A DNA stretch of 10,923 nucleotides from Bordetella parapertussis (GTDB taxonomy: Bacteria; Pseudomonadota; Gammaproteobacteria; Burkholderiales; Burkholderiaceae_D). Under the pieces are notes generated by a model. That model had not been told where the DNA came from and ran no database searches. It saw nothing but the letters and a program-made list of their open reading frames with translations. Shown piece by piece: positions 7,654 through 10,923 of this stretch; positions within the stretch are counted from its first letter, which is position 1; the number at the start of each line of letters is the position of its first letter. The stretch is from contig CAMCXB010000073.1 in assembly GCA_945883145.1 (NCBI GenBank), positions 1-10,923 of the forward strand, read 5' to 3'. The position numbers and the translations under genes are program-made.

Positions 7654-7848
7654 GATTGTCTCAGCTACCCAGAATGCTTGGGAAATAGCTTTATTTGCTT
7701 TAGATAAATGAGAGTGTATCTCATCCGATTGAAGGACATCCCTTCAGTCGGCGCTTCGTGTGAACGCAGCTTATCTACGCATGCGATGTAGCGATCCTTT
7801 TTTACAATCCAATTACAGCATACACAACATGGATTTGCGTTAGCTAGC
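7654..7848 (-). other. pilQ-aroK intergenic spacer with several inverted repeats
   Basis: This 195-nt spacer is the only non-coding stretch over 100 nt in the window. Besides the main hairpin at 7725-7751 it holds a 6-bp stem (ATGAGA 7708-7713 with TCTCAT 7719-7724), a bulged stem at about 7751-7767 (GCG-TTC with GAA-CGC), and CTAC/GTAG flanking the palindrome CGCATGCG near 7775-7790. No U-tract terminator is seen after pilQ and no convincing -35/-10 pair before aroK on the - strand. It could be an aroK 5' leader or an RNA processing region; the role is unknown. Confidence 0.5.
7725..7751 (-). repeat. 11-bp hairpin in the pilQ-aroK spacer
   Basis: CCGATTGAAGG (7725-7735) and CCTTCAGTCGG (7741-7751) are complementary over 11 positions with one G-T wobble, around a 5-nt loop. 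Neither strand has a T run after it, so it is not a classical terminator. It lies 98 nt past the pilQ stop and 71 nt before the aroK start; it may be an attenuator, an RNA stability element or a processing site. Confidence 0.6.
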
Positions 7849-10032
7849 CTATTGTCGACTTGCTATAGGATCAGTTAACACTCTAGGTGTAATAAAGATT
7901 AATAATTCTGTTTTGTCATTGATCGCGCTGACATTGCGAAATAAATTTCCCAACACTGGCAAATCCCCAAAAAATGGGACTTTGGTGATCACTTCTTTTT
8001 GTGTCTGCACAAAAATCCCACCTAATACAACTGTGCCGCCATTTTCAACTTGTACATTGGTTTTTACATGCTTGGTATTTATAGCAAAGTTACCGCCCGC
8101 CGGTGCGCCGCGCGAATCTTTCGCCACATCGACCATTAAAATAATATTGCCATTAGGTGTAATTTGCGGTGTCACCTCTAACTTCAAGTTCGCTTTTTTA
8201 AACTGTATGGAAGTCGCACCACTACTGGTTGCCTGTTGATAGGGAATTTCCTCACCCTGCTCAATCAAAGCAGGCTGTTGATCTGCTGTGACGACTCGCG
8301 GACTAGAAATTATCTTACCCTTGCCATCCGCTTCTAAGGCTGACAATTCCATATTTAAAAAACGTAAAGCACCAACGGAAAAAATACTGACTGCAACACT
8401 ACCCGGCGCAGAACCGCCTATTGATCCAGCGGGTAAATTCACAAATTGTGTATTCGGAGTAAAACTTGTTGCACCCGATGCAGCTTGTAGTGTCTGCTCT
8501 CCCACTCCTAAATAATTACCTGTCACTGAAGCGCTAGTACCAAATGGTAATTTGACTCCCGGCGTTGCACCATTTAATCCCCTGAGATCTAAAAAACCTA
8601 ACTTAGCACCTAGATTTTTACTAAATGAATTATCCGCCTCAACAATTCTTGCTTCTATCATCACCTGCCTAGTGGGTACATCCGTGAGTTGTATGAGTTT
8701 GCGCACTTCATCTAAACGCGCAGCAGTATCGGTCACAAATAATTTATTGGTTCTTGGCTCAACGGAAGCACTACCACGACGCGACAAAATATTACCTCGA
8801 CCTATTTGTCCATCTAGTCCGAATACTTGGCGAAAGTTATCTGCCTTTTGATAATTCATTTGAAAAGTTTCGGTCACTAGAGGCTCTAGTTCAGAGATCT
8901 GTGCACGCTGCTCTAACTCTAAGCGCTCCTTAGTGAGCAATTCATCTTTAGGCGCTATCCACAGTACATTGCCACTTTTACGCATATCCAATCCGCGTGC
9001 TTGCATGATGATGTCGAGCGCCTGATCCCAAGGTACTTCTTTCAAACGTAAAGTGAGATTGCCAGTAACGCTATCACTAGCCACCACATTTAAACCGGTA
9101 AAATCTGCTACTACTTGAAGTAATGCACGCACATCAATATTCTGAAAGTTTAACGATAGTTTTTCGCCTTTATATTGCCTCTGTAGTCCTGCTTGTGCTG
9201 TATCTTGCTTAACCGGCCTTACCTCAATAACTAATTTTCTATCTGTTTGCCAAGCTAGAAATTCCCAAAGACCTGTAGGTTCAATTTGCATACGCACCGT
9301 ATTGGCTTGTATCGATGAGGTGATTGCTTGAACTGGCGTAGAAAAATCTCGTACATCTAATTTTCTACGTAATACATCAGGTAAGGTAGCGTTAGGAAAG
9401 TCAGCAATAATCAATTGCCCTTGCTGACGCACATGCACTAATTGTTGAGGGCTTGATAAATCCACTACGATACGACCTGCTCCATTTCCGGCTGAGCGAA
9501 AATCTATATCTACAATCGATTTTTCTTCCTGATGTTTATTGACTACACTCGCGCCAATTATTTTTGCTGTCGATGTATTTGTTAATTCTTTTTGTGTTTC
9601 AGTTTGAGTCTGCTCTTTTTTAATAGCTGAAGTAAAACTAGGAATAAGCTTCACCAACAATTCTCTATCGGTTTGCTGTATTTCAAATTGCTGCATTTTT
9701 TGCAGTGTCAAAACAAGTCGACTACGATCGCTTGATTGCACAATATCGACTGCTTGTAAGTCTCCAAGATTGACTAATTGTCTATTCTGACCACTATTAT
9801 TGATGGTCGCAGGCAAATCAATCACGATACGTGCTGGCTTAAGTATGGAAAAAATTTTAGGCGGGTTAGGTAGAGATGTTTTTAATGTGACTTTTATAAC
9901 GACATTCTCACTTTCTTTTATAGCCTCAATTTTTTGTATGGCATTTTGCTGAGCATGCACTGCCGCACCAAACCAGAGAAAAAATAATAAACAAGCCTGC
10001 GATAGATGTCGGCGTGTTATTTGCATAATCAT
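7849..10032 (-). CDS. pilQ: PilQ, type IV pilus outer-membrane secretin
   Basis: The outer-membrane channel through which type IV pili extend and retract; 727 residues, typical length. A signal peptide spans 1-27 (twin Arg-Arg at 7-8, hydrophobic core, likely cleavage after VHA at 25-27). Two AMIN domains, which bind peptidoglycan, lie at about 33-130 and 160-270. The STN domain starts at 292 (LSLNFQNIDVRALLQVVADFTGLNVV) and runs to about 365, a secretin N1 domain spans about 389-470, and the secretin barrel about 475-722. The conserved ending VPFFGDLPVLGNLFR begins at 685. The ATG at 10032 overlaps the pilP stop (ATGA); an ATG two codons further in is an alternative. Residues about 510-545 are Gly/Ser/Thr-rich, a loop typical of PilQ. 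It follows pilO and pilP, with which it is assembled. Confidence 0.97.
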   Translation of the reverse strand: MIMQITRRHLSQACLLFFLWFGAAVHAQQNAIQKIEAIKESENVVIKVTLKTSLPNPPKIFSILKPARIVIDLPATINNSGQNRQLVNLGDLQAVDIVQSSDRSRLVLTLQKMQQFEIQQTDRELLVKLIPSFTSAIKKEQTQTETQKELTNTSTAKIIGASVVNKHQEEKSIVDIDFRSAGNGAGRIVVDLSSPQQLVHVRQQGQLIIADFPNATLPDVLRRKLDVRDFSTPVQAITSSIQANTVRMQIEPTGLWEFLAWQTDRKLVIEVRPVKQDTAQAGLQRQYKGEKLSLNFQNIDVRALLQVVADFTGLNVVASDSVTGNLTLRLKEVPWDQALDIIMQARGLDMRKSGNVLWIAPKDELLTKERLELEQRAQISELEPLVTETFQMNYQKADNFRQVFGLDGQIGRGNILSRRGSASVEPRTNKLFVTDTAARLDEVRKLIQLTDVPTRQVMIEARIVEADNSFSKNLGAKLGFLDLRGLNGATPGVKLPFGTSASVTGNYLGVGEQTLQAASGATSFTPNTQFVNLPAGSIGGSAPGSVAVSIFSVGALRFLNMELSALEADGKGKIISSPRVVTADQQPALIEQGEEIPYQQATSSGATSIQFKKANLKLEVTPQITPNGNIILMVDVAKDSRGAPAGGNFAINTKHVKTNVQVENGGTVVLGGIFVQTQKEVITKVPFFGDLPVLGNLFRNVSAINDKTELLIFITPRVLTDPIASRQ

Positions 10033-10547
10033 TTCTCTTTCATCTTTATTTCAACCAAACGTTTACGCCATTCACCACCTGCATCTTGCGTTGTTTCTTC
10101 AACCTGTATGGCATCTTCAGAAATTTTTATAACGCGCCCCATGTCTTGCCCTAAATAGCTACCAACATGAACTTGATAAATAACTTTTTCAACTTGAATC
10201 AGCGCTATGATTTTTCCTGTTTTACGTAGTGTTCCTACCATTCTTAAACTATCGATTGAATACTGTTCTAGCGTCTCTCGTGTCCTTTGCACATCTGGAA
10301 AAATATTGTTTCCAGCGGAGGGATGGTCTGTAGATAACAATGTAATTTTTTTGATATCAAAAGGATCAATACGATCATTAGCTTGATAGACAAATACTTG
10401 AGTAATTTCTTGCTCTTCTAACGATATTTTGCGACTCGTTATATTTTTTTGATTAGCGTTAATCCAGTTGTTGATATCTTCTTGCGGCAATTCTTTACAT
10501 GCGGCTAGCGCAATCAATAATGTCATACTGTAATAAGCGAGTCGCAT
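10029..10547 (-). CDS. pilP: PilP, type IV pilus alignment lipoprotein
   Basis: Inner-membrane lipoprotein of 172 residues that links the PilM-PilN-PilO complex to the PilQ secretin through the periplasm. The N-terminus is a lipoprotein signal with lipobox LAAC at 14-17, so lipidation at Cys17 is expected. A flexible polar linker follows, and then the small beta-sandwich domain (about 70-170), whose features here are DPFD, LRMVGTLRKTGKIIALIQVEKVIYQVHVGSYLGQDMGRVIKI; this YQVHVGSYLGQDMGRV stretch is the PilP hallmark. The ATG shares one base with the pilO stop (TAATG) and the 3' end overlaps pilQ by 4 nt, so all three are translationally coupled. Confidence 0.95.
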   Translation of the reverse strand: MRLAYYSMTLLIALAACKELPQEDINNWINANQKNITSRKISLEEQEITQVFVYQANDRIDPFDIKKITLLSTDHPSAGNNIFPDVQRTRETLEQYSIDSLRMVGTLRKTGKIIALIQVEKVIYQVHVGSYLGQDMGRVIKISEDAIQVEETTQDAGGEWRKRLVEIKMKEK

Positions 10548-10923
10548 TAGCTTTGTGCTCGAATAGTTTTTTCATTTCGGATTTTCTTTTTACTAGAAAA
10601 TTCGTCACTATCAATGCGATAAAAGATTCGAATCACTGCATCAAAATTTTGCACTCCATCTCGCATAGCTGTTATCGCAATATGATCAATCACTACTAAC
10701 CTAGAGAGATTGGCAACATCACTAACAAATCCTGCTAAAGCATGATAGCTACCACTCATTTTTATTGTGATAGGCAACTCAGCAACAAATTCTTTAGTCT
10801 CTACTTCGCCAGGCTTAAATGATTCAAACTGCAGGCCTCGTTTGATTCCCGTCTGATTAATGTCTGATAAGGTGGCATCCATTGCAGCTTTTTCCGGAAG
10901 CTGTTGCTCAAGTTGTGTCAGTT
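10547..10923 (-). CDS. pilO: PilO, type IV pilus alignment protein (C-terminal part)
   Basis: The C-terminal 124 residues of PilO; the frame is open to the right edge of the window, so the start, cytoplasmic tail and transmembrane helix lie outside, and the ATG at 10882 is internal. PilO is a bitopic inner-membrane protein with a coiled coil and a periplasmic ferredoxin-like domain that pairs with PilN. The visible part begins with the end of the coiled coil (LTQLEQQLPEKAAMDATL) and continues with the family pattern INQTGIKRGLQFESFKPGE, AELPITIKMSGSYHALAGFVSDVANLSRLVV. The stop overlaps the pilP start by one base. PilM and PilN are expected just beyond the edge. Confidence 0.93.
   Translation of the reverse strand, partial: LTQLEQQLPEKAAMDATLSDINQTGIKRGLQFESFKPGEVETKEFVAELPITIKMSGSYHALAGFVSDVANLSRLVVIDHIAITAMRDGVQNFDAVIRIFYRIDSDEFSSKKKIRNEKTIRAQS

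Noticed and set aside
7743..7752. TTCAGTCGGC, one base from the reverse complement of the Neisseria DNA uptake sequence, in the hairpin between pilQ and aroK.
   Set aside because: Uptake sequences recur about once per kilobase in genomes that use them. I found no other copy of this word or its complement in the window, so the similarity is probably chance.
7913..8851. Three + strand open frames of 75-108 codons opposite pilQ.
   Set aside because: They are antisense to the conserved secretin domains, with no ribosome sites and no recognisable protein features.
1..10923. Search by eye for CRISPR repeats, tRNA or rRNA genes, insertion sequences, integrases, toxin-antitoxin or defence genes.
   Set aside because: None was seen. 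All coding capacity is accounted for by conserved housekeeping, envelope and pilus genes plus the hydrolase, so no undescribed system can be supported from this window.

Overview
The window is a stretch of ordinary chromosomal core genes from a Gram-negative bacterium, most likely a betaproteobacterium of the order Burkholderiales, perhaps near Oxalobacteraceae or Burkholderiaceae. This rests on two gene blocks typical of that group: lptC-lptA-lptB-rpoN-hpf, and pilO-pilP-pilQ-aroK-aroB-dgt-like. The protein style, especially RpoN, PilQ and PilO, also fits. Base composition is moderately AT-rich by eye, lower in GC than most free-living Burkholderiales. The genus cannot be named from the sequence alone.

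Layout. The left half, about 1-3638, reads on the + strand. It holds the 3' end of lptC, then lptA and lptB (LPS export to the outer membrane), rpoN (sigma-54) and hpf (ribosome hibernation). A clean intrinsic terminator at 3661-3682 closes this unit. A single + strand gene for a 3-hydroxyisobutyryl-CoA hydrolase-like protein follows (3732-4838), with a possible promoter overlapping the terminator's T tract. The right half, 4850-10923, reads on the - strand as one tightly packed series: pilO (partial), pilP, pilQ (type IV pilus alignment complex and secretin), a 195-nt gap, then aroK, aroB (shikimate pathway) and a dGTPase-like HD hydrolase. All junctions in this series are overlapping or nearly so, except pilQ-aroK. 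The two halves converge at 4839-4849.

How the genes fit together. LptC and LptA form the periplasmic part of the LPS bridge and LptB is its cytoplasmic ATPase. PilO and PilP form the inner-membrane and periplasmic alignment complex that connects to the PilQ outer-membrane secretin, so both blocks concern the cell envelope. AroB and AroK catalyse steps 2 and 5 of chorismate synthesis. The block-to-block junction is the least expected part: hpf is not followed by ptsN/hprK as is common in this group.

I see no mobile element, CRISPR array, tRNA, rRNA or defence cassette, and no convincing undescribed system. The best secondary signals are the structured pilQ-aroK spacer with a possible short leader ORF, the TTG start of aroK, and the rearranged junction after hpf.
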